Below, one piece after another: positions 42,411 through 50,800 of a DNA stretch of 64,000 nt. Position 1 is the stretch's first letter; each line of letters starts with the position of its first letter. Below the pieces are notes generated by a model. It saw nothing but the letters and a program-made list of their open reading frames with translations, was not told where the DNA came from and did no database searches. The translations under genes and the position numbers were made by a program. The stretch covers positions 1 to 64,000 of the forward strand of contig JAVBSC010000002.1 in the NCBI GenBank assembly GCA_031547305.1, written 5' to 3'. Source of the DNA: JAVBSC01 sp031547305 (GTDB taxonomy: Bacteria > Desulfobacterota > Desulfovibrionia > Desulfovibrionales > Desulfovibrionaceae).

Positions 42411-43841
42411 ATGCGTTTGAAAACACTTGCGATTTGTTCAACTCTGATCATGGTAAGCATGCTGGCGGCGCAAAGCGCCCAAGCGTTCCCGCGGGTGTTC
42501 ACCACCGGAGTGACCACAGCGATTCCGGACAAAATTCAACCGGGCTACGTGCTCAGTTGGGACGTGCGCCCCTACTTCAACGATCTCAGCCCGGCTGCCC
42601 GCATGGGCGGCCCTTTGAGCGGCCTGCCGGACTTTCCCAACAATAAGGTGTTGCTGATAGACCTGAACGGGAACATCGCCCACCAATGGGACATGACCGG
42701 CTACAACCCGATGCGCGTGCGCCTTTTGCCCAACGGCAATCTGGCGTTCATCAATCTGGGCAAGCCTTACGCTCTTGTTCCCCAGGTCGCCAAGGGCCAG
42801 ACCAAGGCCGCCAGGGAAGATTTTGTCGCCGGCTTGGTGGAGCTGGACTGGAGCGGCAAAGAGGTTTTCCGATTGGATACTCTGGAAGGTTATCACCATG
42901 ACTTCCGCAAGCTGCCCAACGGAAACATTCTTATTTTAAGCGCCGGCCTCCTGCCGAAGGAATATCAGGATAAGGTGCGGAACATTGATTTGCAGTGGTG
43001 GCCCAATCTTGAGCGTTCCGCCATTCCCCTTGGCGGCGACATTATCCTGGAAATAACCCCCCAGGGTGAAAAAGTCTGGGAATGGAAATCCTGGGAACAC
43101 CTTGACGTAAACCGCTTCAGCCCCCTGAACGCAGTTGCGGACTGGACGCACGGCAACACCGCCAGCCCGTTGCCGCCGAACAAATTTTATGATGCTGGCG
43201 ATAAGCGCTTCAAGCCCGGCAATATTATCTTTAATCCGCGCAACCTGGATATGGTGTGCATAATCGACCGGGAAACCGGTAAAATCGTCTGGACGTACAC
43301 TGGCAATTATAAAGGCGGCCTGGCCCATCCGCACGACACCAACATGGTCCCCTCTCCACTAAAAGGCGCCGGCAACATTCTGATTTATGACAACGGGCTG
43401 TTCCCCAAACATCGGGATCATTCCGGGCAGAGCTTTATTCTGGAAGTAAACCCCACCACCGGCGACATTGAGTGGAAGTACGAAGCGAAAGGCTTTGCCA
43501 GCATGCGCTTTTTCTCAGTGGTTAACGGGGTCACGGACAAGCTGTCCAATAACAATGTTTTCATCACGGAAGACAACACCGGCCGCGTATTCCAGGTTTT
43601 GCCGGATCCCAAGCACCCGGATGGCGGGGAAATAGTCTGGGAGTATGTGCATACCGGTTCCTTCCTCTTCGCCACCTTCTATGAGGCGGGCTACTGCCCG
43701 CAGTTTGGCAAATTACCCAAGATCACGGTCGAGGCCGTGACGCCCCTTGATCCTTCCACGTTAAAGCTGCTGCCGGACTCCAAGCGCAAGGACGGCAACG
43801 TCATAAGCTATACCCCCAAGAAAGCGGCCGCTAAAAAGTAA
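42411..43841 (+). CDS. Periplasmic arylsulfotransferase-like beta-propeller (ASST family)
   Basis: 476 residues with signal peptide (LAICSTLIMVSMLAAQSAQA, cleavage near residue 25). The mature protein matches the ASST beta-propeller: LPDFPNNKVLLIDLNG and HQWDMTGYNPMRVRLLPNG (about 68-110), HHDFRKLPNGNILIL (about 162-176), LAHPHDTNMVPS (about 304-315), then VHTGSFLFATFYEAG near 413. These His-containing segments correspond to the catalytic/sulfate-binding histidines of Escherichia coli AssT, which transfers sulfate between phenols. ATG 42411 follows AAGGAG. In a sulfate reducer it could handle aryl sulfates in the periplasm; donor and acceptor unknown. Confidence 0.82.
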   Translation: MRLKTLAICSTLIMVSMLAAQSAQAFPRVFTTGVTTAIPDKIQPGYVLSWDVRPYFNDLSPAARMGGPLSGLPDFPNNKVLLIDLNGNIAHQWDMTGYNPMRVRLLPNGNLAFINLGKPYALVPQVAKGQTKAAREDFVAGLVELDWSGKEVFRLDTLEGYHHDFRKLPNGNILILSAGLLPKEYQDKVRNIDLQWWPNLERSAIPLGGDIILEITPQGEKVWEWKSWEHLDVNRFSPLNAVADWTHGNTASPLPPNKFYDAGDKRFKPGNIIFNPRNLDMVCIIDRETGKIVWTYTGNYKGGLAHPHDTNMVPSPLKGAGNILIYDNGLFPKHRDHSGQSFILEVNPTTGDIEWKYEAKGFASMRFFSVVNGVTDKLSNNNVFITEDNTGRVFQVLPDPKHPDGGEIVWEYVHTGSFLFATFYEAGYCPQFGKLPKITVEAVTPLDPSTLKLLPDSKRKDGNVISYTPKKAAAKK

Positions 43842-43862
43842 TTCGAGCCGCCAAACACAATT

Positions 43863-43900
43863 ATCCCGCCGGCCCGGCTTAATTTTCGGATCGGCGGGAT
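43863..43900. terminator. Hairpin between convergent genes
   Basis: Stem ATCCCGCCG / CGGCGGGAT around a 20-base loop, with flanking TTGTT on the plus strand and ATAATTGTG on the minus strand. It probably ends both the arylsulfotransferase-like gene and the minus-strand lipoprotein gene. Confidence 0.6.
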
Positions 43901-43928
43901 TTGTTGGGTCCCCGGACGGCCGCCGGGC

Positions 43929-44489
43929 TTAACGCTCCAACAGCGCACGCACGCGCGGATCGTCGAAAAATTCCTCGTATCCTTCCAGGATAAGCTGTTC
44001 AATGGAAGGCTTGTAGCCCGACGGCAGGGCGTAGCGCCGCGCGCTGTCCAGGGTTTGCGGCTGGCAGCGTTTGCTGAACAGTACTTTGCCGTCCGACTTG
44101 CGCGCGATGGAATACTCCACAATGTAGGTCCATCTGGCCGGCGGCAGGGAATCGTCCACTTTCAATTCCAGCACATCGCCCGTCAGGACCAGAGATGCCT
44201 CCTGCCGGATTTCCATTCCGGAATGATACAATTCGTACCCGGTATTTTTACGCACAAGGGCGGCCACCGACTCATCCAATTCGATCGGATTGCCGCTGGT
44301 GTTCAAAATGCGGTTTGGGTGTTGCACATGCCCGTCATCATACGTTTTGTAAGAGAAAACGCCTATTGCCAGCTCACCGTGCAGGCGCAGGTCATTATAC
44401 GGCTTGTAGGAGTGATAATGATCTTGAGCGGCGCAGGCATTGAGGAGCAGGAGCAGGCAACACAGCCTGGAATAAAAAAGTATGCGCAC
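43929..44489 (-). CDS. Putative lipoprotein of unknown function
   Basis: 186 residues with a lipoprotein signal (LLLLLNACAAQ, lipobox LNAC, Cys19). The mature domain of about 168 residues is rich in beta-type sequence, with motifs NRILNTSGNPIELDESV and TGDVLELKVDD. I do not recognise the family, though the pattern (short lipoprotein with a predicted ligand-binding or LPS-assembly-like fold) is common in Desulfovibrio envelopes. Start ATG 44489 is followed at once by a charged n-region (MRILFYSR). It stands between the arylsulfotransferase-like gene and the deacetylase. Confidence 0.7.
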   Translation of the reverse strand: MRILFYSRLCCLLLLLNACAAQDHYHSYKPYNDLRLHGELAIGVFSYKTYDDGHVQHPNRILNTSGNPIELDESVAALVRKNTGYELYHSGMEIRQEASLVLTGDVLELKVDDSLPPARWTYIVEYSIARKSDGKVLFSKRCQPQTLDSARRYALPSGYKPSIEQLILEGYEEFFDDPRVRALLER

Positions 44490-44549
44490 GGACTACTCCT
44501 GAAGATTGGTTGAGGTTTTTGAAATTTTCCTCAGGGCGGGGCAGGATGG

Positions 44550-44612
44550 CCCAAGTCAAACTTGCTGCGCCGTTAAGCGCCGAAGCGGGCGTCCTAAAGT
44601 CAATTTGCCGGA
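44550..44612 (-). repeat. Partial family B repeat at the 3' end of the deacetylase
   Basis: Read on the minus strand it begins CTCCGGCAAATTGACTTTAG and continues GACGCCCGCTTCGGCGCTTA, the family B signature. The right half is lost. It overlaps the last codons of the deacetylase gene and supplies its TGA stop. Confidence 0.65.
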
Positions 44613-45454
44613 GAAACAGGCTCCGCTGACGATTCGCTAACACCGCCCAAGGCCTTTGAAAGCGTCAAAAAATGTGCCCCTTTTGCTTTAAGGCGCGGCA
44701 ACGCCTCCATAAGTCCCTGGCGGGTGCCGCTTTGCGGCCTGTTCATGTGGCAGACTATGATGTCGCCGCCTTTGGCGGCTGCGACTGTTTTGGCCACTTT
44801 GGCGGCCGGCAGGGTGGCCCCCTGGTCGCCGTTGAGGCTGTAGCCGGCGATTTGAAATCCCAACTCCCGAATTACGGATACGGCCGTATCGTCGTAGAAG
44901 GCCGTGCCGCTGCGGAACCAGGCCGGGCGCCGGCCGGTCTGGGACTCGATGTTCCGGGCGTTTTTTTCCACTTCCTCCACCAGTTCGTGTATGGAGGCGG
45001 TCCCTTTAATGCCGTAGGCCTCTTTGCCGTTGACCGAGCAGGGTTTGTGCCGGCTGCCGTGCGCGCCGATTTCGAACAGGGGGTCACAGGCCAACTTCTG
45101 CAACTGGCCGGGGTTGGCGCGGATCCACAGATCCGTCACAAAAATGGTGGCCGGGATTCGCTCCCGGCGTAAAAAAGCAATCAGCTCCGCATCGTAATGC
45201 CCGCCGCAGGCGTCCAGGGTAAGGGCCACAACAAGCCCGGAATTGGCCGGAACGCCAGTAGCGGGCGGCCGGGCCGGCAGGCTGGAGACCACGCCGGGCA
45301 GATGCTCCCCCCAGAGTTTTGGAAGGTGGCTTCGCCAGCGGTTTTGCAAAGCGGACGCCAGTTCCGGCAGGTCTGGCCGGGCTGGCGCTTCGTCCGCCCG
45401 GGCAATGCCGCTCCCCACAATAAAAAGCGCCAGCCAGAAGTAAAAAATCCGCAT
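44600..45454 (-). CDS. Secreted polysaccharide deacetylase-family protein (NodB domain)
   Basis: 284 residues with a signal peptide (MRIFYFWLALFIVGSGIARA). The NodB domain starts with VVALTLDACGG near 77 (variant of TFDDG, catalytic-type Asp kept). It has the metal His pair in GAHGSRHKPC near 128-135, AWFRSGTAFYDD near 178 and IIVCHMNRPQSG near 238. Members remove acetyl groups from chitin-like or peptidoglycan sugars; this one lacks a classic TFDDG, so the substrate is uncertain. ATG 45454 follows GGAGAG. The last five codons and stop derive from a family B repeat, so the native C-terminus has been altered. Confidence 0.82.
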   Translation of the reverse strand: MRIFYFWLALFIVGSGIARADEAPARPDLPELASALQNRWRSHLPKLWGEHLPGVVSSLPARPPATGVPANSGLVVALTLDACGGHYDAELIAFLRRERIPATIFVTDLWIRANPGQLQKLACDPLFEIGAHGSRHKPCSVNGKEAYGIKGTASIHELVEEVEKNARNIESQTGRRPAWFRSGTAFYDDTAVSVIRELGFQIAGYSLNGDQGATLPAAKVAKTVAAAKGGDIIVCHMNRPQSGTRQGLMEALPRLKAKGAHFLTLSKALGGVSESSAEPVSPAN

Positions 45455-45799
45455 GGGGCTCTCCAATTTTTTCAGCGGGGTACAAATTGTACGCTTCTCT
45501 CCTGCCATCTTTAAGCGCCACCGGATGCAAATGGAAGGATCAATTTTATCCGAGGCTGTTTACAAAGTTTTCTTTGGCAACAGCCCGCCCACGAGGCGCA
45601 GGCGGCATTCATTGCCGCCGTAGGCACCGGAGTGGGCATGCTTTTACAAAAGCCGGCCTTGCCGTGTTTGTCATCAAGATGAGATCAATTTGATCTGGCC
45701 TTTTTTCGGCGGTCCTGTTATGAAATAATACGCAAATATAGCTCACTATATTTTAATTTTAGATTTTTCAATTATTTATATTTTATTTAAGATGCGCGC
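45455..45799. other. Divergent intergenic region with an operator-like palindrome
   Basis: 345 bases between the deacetylase and the DUF1538 genes. Holds the inverted repeat at 45682-45696 and a strongly AT-rich stretch (about 45720-45799) that probably includes the promoter of the DUF1538 operon (TATATT at 45747-45752 is a possible -10). Confidence 0.5.
45682..45696. promoter_or_regulatory. Perfect 7-1-7 inverted repeat upstream of the DUF1538 operon
   Basis: AGATCAATTTGATCT: seven-base arms AGATCAA/TTGATCT around one T. The TTGAT...ATCAA-like arms recall FNR/CRP-family half sites but with a shorter centre. It lies 103 bases before the DUF1538 start. No regulator gene is adjacent. Confidence 0.5.
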
Positions 45800-46495
45800 A
45801 TGATCCAGATCCTCAGAGAAATAAAAGAAATTTTACAGGCCGTTCTGCCGGTGGCGCTGCTGGTGCTGCTGGTGGAACTGCTCACCGGGTTCATGCCTGA
45901 AGGCATGCTCGGACGCTGGCTTTTGGGCTCGGTCTTTGCGCTGTTTGGTCTTTTTTTGTTCATGCGCGGAGTACAGATGTGTCTGACCCCGCTGGGCGAT
46001 TTTTTGGGCTCCCGTCTGCCGTTCAGTCCGGCTCTGTGGGCGCTTGTCGCATTGGCCATTCTGATCGGCGTGGCGGCCAACGTGGCGGACCCGGCTGTCA
46101 TGGTTCTGGCCCAGCATGTGCGGAACGCGGCCTCGGCCGGCGCTCCACCGCCAGTTGTGGTTATTGCCGCCGTGGTCTGCGGGGTCGGCATATTCCTGTC
46201 TTTGGCCCTGTTGCGCGTAATTTTTAAATTGCCGCCCAGGTTGGTGCTGGGGGGCTGTTATGCCGGCATGCTTTTGCTGGCCTGCTTCGCGCCGCCCGTG
46301 TTCGTGGGCCTGGCTCTGGATTCCGGCGGGGTGGCCACGGGGCCGCTCACAGTGCCTTTTTTGCTGTCCCTGGGACTTGGCTTTGTGGCTGTTCTGCCGG
46401 GCCGCGGCTCCGGCACCGACGGCTTTGGGGTTTTGGGTCTGGTGGCTTTGGGGCCGATTCTGGGCGTGACTCTTTTGGGGATTATATATTCATGA
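45800..46495 (+). CDS. DUF1538 membrane protein, first half
   Basis: 231 residues, about six to seven helices, almost no loops. Motifs shared with the next gene: ADPAVMVLAQHV near 96, LALDSGGVATGPLTVPFLL near 172-190, and DGFGVLGLVALGPILGVTLL near 208. These match the DUF1538 family, whose function is not established. The paired motifs with Asp-Ser and TGP suggest discontinuous helices of a transporter (inference). Overlaps the next gene by 4 bases, so the two are probably made in equal amounts and assemble as a heteromer. A PII-like protein follows. Confidence 0.75.
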   Translation: MIQILREIKEILQAVLPVALLVLLVELLTGFMPEGMLGRWLLGSVFALFGLFLFMRGVQMCLTPLGDFLGSRLPFSPALWALVALAILIGVAANVADPAVMVLAQHVRNAASAGAPPPVVVIAAVVCGVGIFLSLALLRVIFKLPPRLVLGGCYAGMLLLACFAPPVFVGLALDSGGVATGPLTVPFLLSLGLGFVAVLPGRGSGTDGFGVLGLVALGPILGVTLLGIIYS

Positions 46496-47241
46496 CGGCC
46501 ATGCTGCTGGATTTTGTGGATATGCGGGCCACAGCCCTGCAAGTGCTGCGCGGCGTACTGCCCCTGCTGGCCCTGGGTTGGCTGTTCACCATCATGCCGT
46601 GGAACCGTAAGGCCGCCCCGACTCCGCCGCGTTTTTTCATGCGTTTTTTGCGGGGCGGTGTCTTTGTTTTTCTGGGCCTGACCCTGTTTTTGCAGGGAGT
46701 GCAGCAGGGATTTCTGCCTGTGGGGCACCTGCTGGGGGTTTTTCTGGCCGGCACGGCCAAGGGGCTGCCCCTGGTGCCGGTGGGGCTCTTGCTGGGCTTT
46801 GCTATTTGCGCCGCCGAACCGGCGGTGAGCGTTCTGGCGGACCAGGTTGACGAGGCCACCGGCGGCGCGGTTCCGCGCAACCTGATCATCGTGGCCCTGT
46901 GCGTGGGCGTGGCCTGCGCCACGGCCCTGGGCATGGCCCGGCTGATCTTCGGCTGGCCCATTCTCTGGCTGGTTCTGCCGGGCTATGCGGCGATCATCGC
47001 GCTCAGCCGCTTCTGCAGCCCGACATTTGCCGGCATCGCCTATGATTCCAGCACCGTGGTCACCGGGCCGATGGTCAGCACTTTTTTGATGGCCGTGGCC
47101 CTTGGCGCGGCCCAGACCATGGACAACCGCGACCCCATGCTGGACGGTTTCGGCCTGGTGGCCCTGGTGGCCATGATTCCCATCATCGCGGTAATGACCA
47201 TAGGTTGCGTTCATGCGGTAAAAAGTAAAAAGGAACGCTGA
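46492..47241 (+). CDS. DUF1538 membrane protein, second half
   Basis: 249 residues, six to seven helices. Homologous to the preceding protein by motif: AEPAVSVLADQVDEATGG near 106-123, IAYDSSTVVTGPMVSTFLM near 182-200 and DGFGLVALVAMIPIIAVMTI near 220. The lead region has an N-terminal amphipathic stretch (DFVDMRATALQVLRG). The ATG overlaps the upstream stop (ATGA). The pair likely forms a pseudo-symmetric membrane transporter; substrate unknown. The PII-like gene starts 75 bases downstream. Confidence 0.75.
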   Translation: MTAMLLDFVDMRATALQVLRGVLPLLALGWLFTIMPWNRKAAPTPPRFFMRFLRGGVFVFLGLTLFLQGVQQGFLPVGHLLGVFLAGTAKGLPLVPVGLLLGFAICAAEPAVSVLADQVDEATGGAVPRNLIIVALCVGVACATALGMARLIFGWPILWLVLPGYAAIIALSRFCSPTFAGIAYDSSTVVTGPMVSTFLMAVALGAAQTMDNRDPMLDGFGLVALVAMIPIIAVMTIGCVHAVKSKKER

Positions 47242-47316
47242 TAATGAGCGGCCCGGGGGGAATCATTTTTCCGGGCGGGGTCCGTGGCGGAAGCCCTGGT
47301 CCGTAAAGGAGCGAAA

Positions 47317-47658
47317 ATGGCGCTGAAAACAGGTTATGATCTGGTGGTCACCATAGTTAACAAAGGCTGGAGCGAGCCTGTCATTGACGCGGCCAAAGCG
47401 GCCGGGGCGGGCGGGGCCACGGTGCTCAACGGGCGCGGGTCAGGTTCCGCGGGAGCCCTGCGCCTTCTGGGCCTGGCCATTGAGCCGGAAAAGGAGATAA
47501 TTTTTTCCGTGGTGCCGGAGGCGATCAGCTCCAAGGTGCTTGAAGCTGTGGAAAAGGCTGTTGATTTGCGCGCTCCTGGTACCGGCATCGCCATGGTCCT
47601 GCCTCTGAAATGCGCGGTCGGGCTGCTTGGCGATGCGGACTTTTCATGTGGAAATTAG
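47317..47658 (+). CDS. PII-like signalling protein
   Basis: 113 residues, the length of a PII monomer. The ferredoxin-like fold is suggested by the strands YDLVVTIVNKGWSEPVIDAAKAAGAGGATVLNGRGSG (about 5-41), KEIIFSVVPEAISSKVLEAVEKAV (about 58-81) and GTGIAMVLPLKCAVGL (about 88-103). The T-loop segment is short, GRGSGSAGALRLLGL, and lacks the uridylylation Tyr and glutamine-sensing features of GlnB. ATG 47317 follows AAAGGAG; a GTG at 47284 would add 11 residues. PII-like proteins typically bind nucleotides and gate a neighbouring membrane transporter, here the DUF1538 pair (inference). Confidence 0.8.
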   Translation: MALKTGYDLVVTIVNKGWSEPVIDAAKAAGAGGATVLNGRGSGSAGALRLLGLAIEPEKEIIFSVVPEAISSKVLEAVEKAVDLRAPGTGIAMVLPLKCAVGLLGDADFSCGN

Positions 47659-47719
47659 CGGGCATAATAATCCATGAAAAATATCCCGGAGCAAACAGGG
47701 CCTGCGCTGGCCAAGACTA

Positions 47720-47748
47720 TTGAAAGTTTACTCAGGCGCGTGTATTTG
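47720..47748 (+). promoter_or_regulatory. Putative PFOR promoter
   Basis: TTGAAA at 47720-47725, 17-base spacer, TATTTG at 47743-47748 preceded by TG. It lies after the PII-like gene and before the leader hairpin. Confidence 0.4.
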
Positions 47749-47755
47749 TAAAAAA

Positions 47756-47806
47756 TTGTTTGCCGGAAACCATCGTGCATCCGCGTTGCTTTCCGACGGC
47801 AAACAA
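47756..47806 (+). promoter_or_regulatory. Long leader hairpin before PFOR
   Basis: Arms TTGTTTGCCGGAAA and TTTCCGACGGCAAACAA (3-base bulge) enclose 20 bases. There is no U tract behind the stem, so it is more likely a 5' UTR stability or regulatory structure than a terminator. It ends 68 bases before the ribosome site of PFOR. Confidence 0.6.
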
Positions 47807-47884
47807 GCCCCTTTGTCAAAGGCTGCCTGGCCGCCGCAAGCGCCGGGCCGTCAAAATAAATCAACATCCGGCAAGGAGAATGAC

Positions 47885-50800
47885 ATGGCAAAAATGAAGA
47901 CCATGGACGGCAATACGGCAACTACCCATATTGCTTACGCGTTAAGCGACAATGCCGCCATTTACCCTATAACCCCTTCCTCCACCATGGGAGAGATAGC
48001 GGACGACTGGGCCGCAGAGGGCAAAAAGAACATCTTCGGGCAGGTTTTGCAGGTGCGCGAAATGCAGTCTGAAGCCGGCGCGGCCGGGGCCATGCACGGC
48101 TCTCTGGCCGGCGGCGCGCTCACCAGCACCTTCACCGCCTCCCAGGGCCTTTTGCTGATGCTGCCCAATATGTACAAAATTGCCGGAGAACTTCTGCCCG
48201 GCGTGTTCCATGTGGCGGCCCGGGCCATTGCCACCAGTTCCCTGTCCATTTTTGGCGACCATCAGGACGTCATGGCCGCCCGCCCGACCGGCGTGGCCCT
48301 CATGGCTTCCTCTTCCGTGCAGGAATGTATGGATCTGGCCCTAGTCTCTCACCTGTCCGCCATTGAAGCCAGCCTGCCTTTCTGCCACTTTTTTGACGGT
48401 TTCCGCACCTCGCACGAAATCTCCAAGATTTCCGTGATTGATTACGAAGACATCAAAAAGCTGGTCAACTGGGAAAGAATCGAAGAATTCCGCGGCGGCG
48501 CGCTGATGCCGGAACATACGCACCAGCGCGGCACGGACCAGAACCCGGATGTATACTTCCAGGCCCGCGAGGCGGTTAACAGCTTCTATAATGCTTTGCC
48601 GTCCATAGTCACCGCCCAGATGAAAAAAGTGGGCGCGCTCACCGGCCGTTCCTACAAGCTCTTTGATTACGTCGGCCATCCGGAAGCCACCCGGGTTGTT
48701 GTGGCCATGGGGTCGGCCTGCGAGGTTATTGAGGAACTGGTCAACCACATGGTGGAAGCGGGCGAAAAAGTCGGTCTGGTAAAAGTGCGTCTGTACCGTC
48801 CCTTCTCCGTGGAACATCTGCTGCAGGTTGTTCCGGCCACGGCCGGCACCATAGGCGTGCTGGACCGCACCAAGGAGCCGGGCTGCCAGGGCGAACCTTT
48901 GTATTTGGACGTGGTGGCCGCCTTTGCCGGCCAGGCCGACGCCCCGGTCATCGTGGGCGGCCGTTACGGCCTGGGCTCCAAAGACTTCACCCCGGCCATG
49001 GCCAAAGCCGTGTTTGACAATCTGCGCGCGGTCGCGCCCAAGAACGGCTTTACCGTGGGCATAGTGGACGACGTGACCGATACTTCCCTGGACGTCGGGG
49101 CCAACTTCGACACCGTGCCCGCCGGCACTGTGCAGTGCCGCTTCTACGGCCTGGGCGCGGACGGCACCGTGGGCGCGAACAAGCAGGCCATCAAGATCAT
49201 CGGCGACAACACGGACATGTACGCCCAGGGCTACTTTGCCTACGATTCCAAGAAGTCCGGCGGCTTTACCGTGTCGCATCTGCGCTTCGGCAAAAGCCCC
49301 ATCCAGTCCTCCTACCTGGTGACCAGCCCGGATTACGTGGCCTGCCACAAGGCCGCCTACGTGAACCAGTACGACATGCTTTCCGGCATCCGCGAAGGCG
49401 GCACCTTTGTCCTGAACTCCCACTGGAGCATGAAGGACATGGAAAAAGAGCTGCCCGGCGCCATGCGTCGGATCATCGCCCGTAAAAAGCTGAAGTTCTA
49501 CAACATCGACGCGGTCAAAGTGGCTACGGAAGTGGGCCTGGGCGGACGCATAAACATGATCATGCAGACAGCCTTCTTCAACCTGGCCAATGTGCTGCCC
49601 TTTGAGCAGGCCGTGGCCCTGCTCAAGGAATCCATCAAGGACGCCTATGGCAGCAAGGGCGACAAGATTGTCAACATGAACATCGCGGCCGTGGACAAAG
49701 CCATAGACGCCCTTAAGCCGGTCAAGTACCCGGCCGCCTGGGCGGATGCCGTGGATACGCCGGTCGGACACGCCGGCGATCCGGATTACATCCGGAACGT
49801 GGTCCGGCCCATCCTGGCGCAGGAAGGCGACAAACTGCCTGTTTCCGCCCTGGCGCCGGACGGCGTGGTGCCCCTGGGCACGGCCGCCTTTGAAAAGCGC
49901 GGAGTGGCCATCAATGTGCCGCACTGGCTGCCGGAAAACTGCATCCAGTGCAACCAGTGCGCCTATGTTTGCCCGCACGCCGCCATCCGGCCCCTGCTGG
50001 CCAGCAAGGAAGAATTGGAAGGGGCTCCCAAGTCCTTTACCACCATTCCGGCCACCGGCAAGGAGTTCAAGGATCTCCAGTTCCGCATCCAGGTGTACAC
50101 CCAGGACTGCCAGGGCTGCGGCTCTTGTTTTGAAACCTGCCCTGCCAAGGTCAAGGCCCTGGAAATGAAGCCCATCGAGACCCAGTTGCCGGACCAGGTG
50201 CCCAACCTGGCCTTTGCGGAAGAAAACATCAGCATCAAGGACAATCTGGTGTCCCGTGAATCCATCAAGGGGTCGCAATTCCAACAGCCGCTTCTGGAGT
50301 TCTCCGGCGCCTGCGCCGGCTGCGGCGAAACCCCGTACATCAAGCTGATTACCCAGCTCTTTGGCGAGCGCATGACCATTGCCAACGCCACGGGTTGCAG
50401 CTCCATATGGGGCGGTTCCTCCCCAACCACGCCTTACTGCGCCAACCAGGAGGGCCAGGGCCCGGCCTGGGGCAACTCCCTGTTTGAAGACGCGGCCGAA
50501 TACGGCTACGGCATCAACATGGCCTATGCCCAGCGCCGCGCCAAACTGGCGGAACTGGTGCGCGAAGCCCTGGCCGACAAGAGACAGCCCAAGGAACTTG
50601 CCGCGGGCATGCAGGCCTGGCTGGACAACATGAACGACGGCAAGGAATCCCAGCGCCTGGGCCAGGAAGTGCTCGCGCAGTTGGGCAGCGCGGAACATTC
50701 ACCGCTTATCCATCAGATCTGGGATATGGCCGACCTGTTCACCAAGAAGTCTCTGTGGATCATCGGCGGCGACGGCTGGGCCTATGACATCGGCTACGGC

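Noticed and set aside
47720..47884. In-frame extension upstream of PFOR
   Set aside because: It runs through a promoter-like sequence and a hairpin; PFOR proteins start at MAKMK-type ends and AAGGAG precedes ATG 47885.
48341..50698. 785-codon open frame antisense to PFOR
   Set aside because: It mirrors the codon bias of the strongly conserved PFOR gene (GC-rich third positions leave the opposite frame open) and has a His/Gly-rich composition with no domain.
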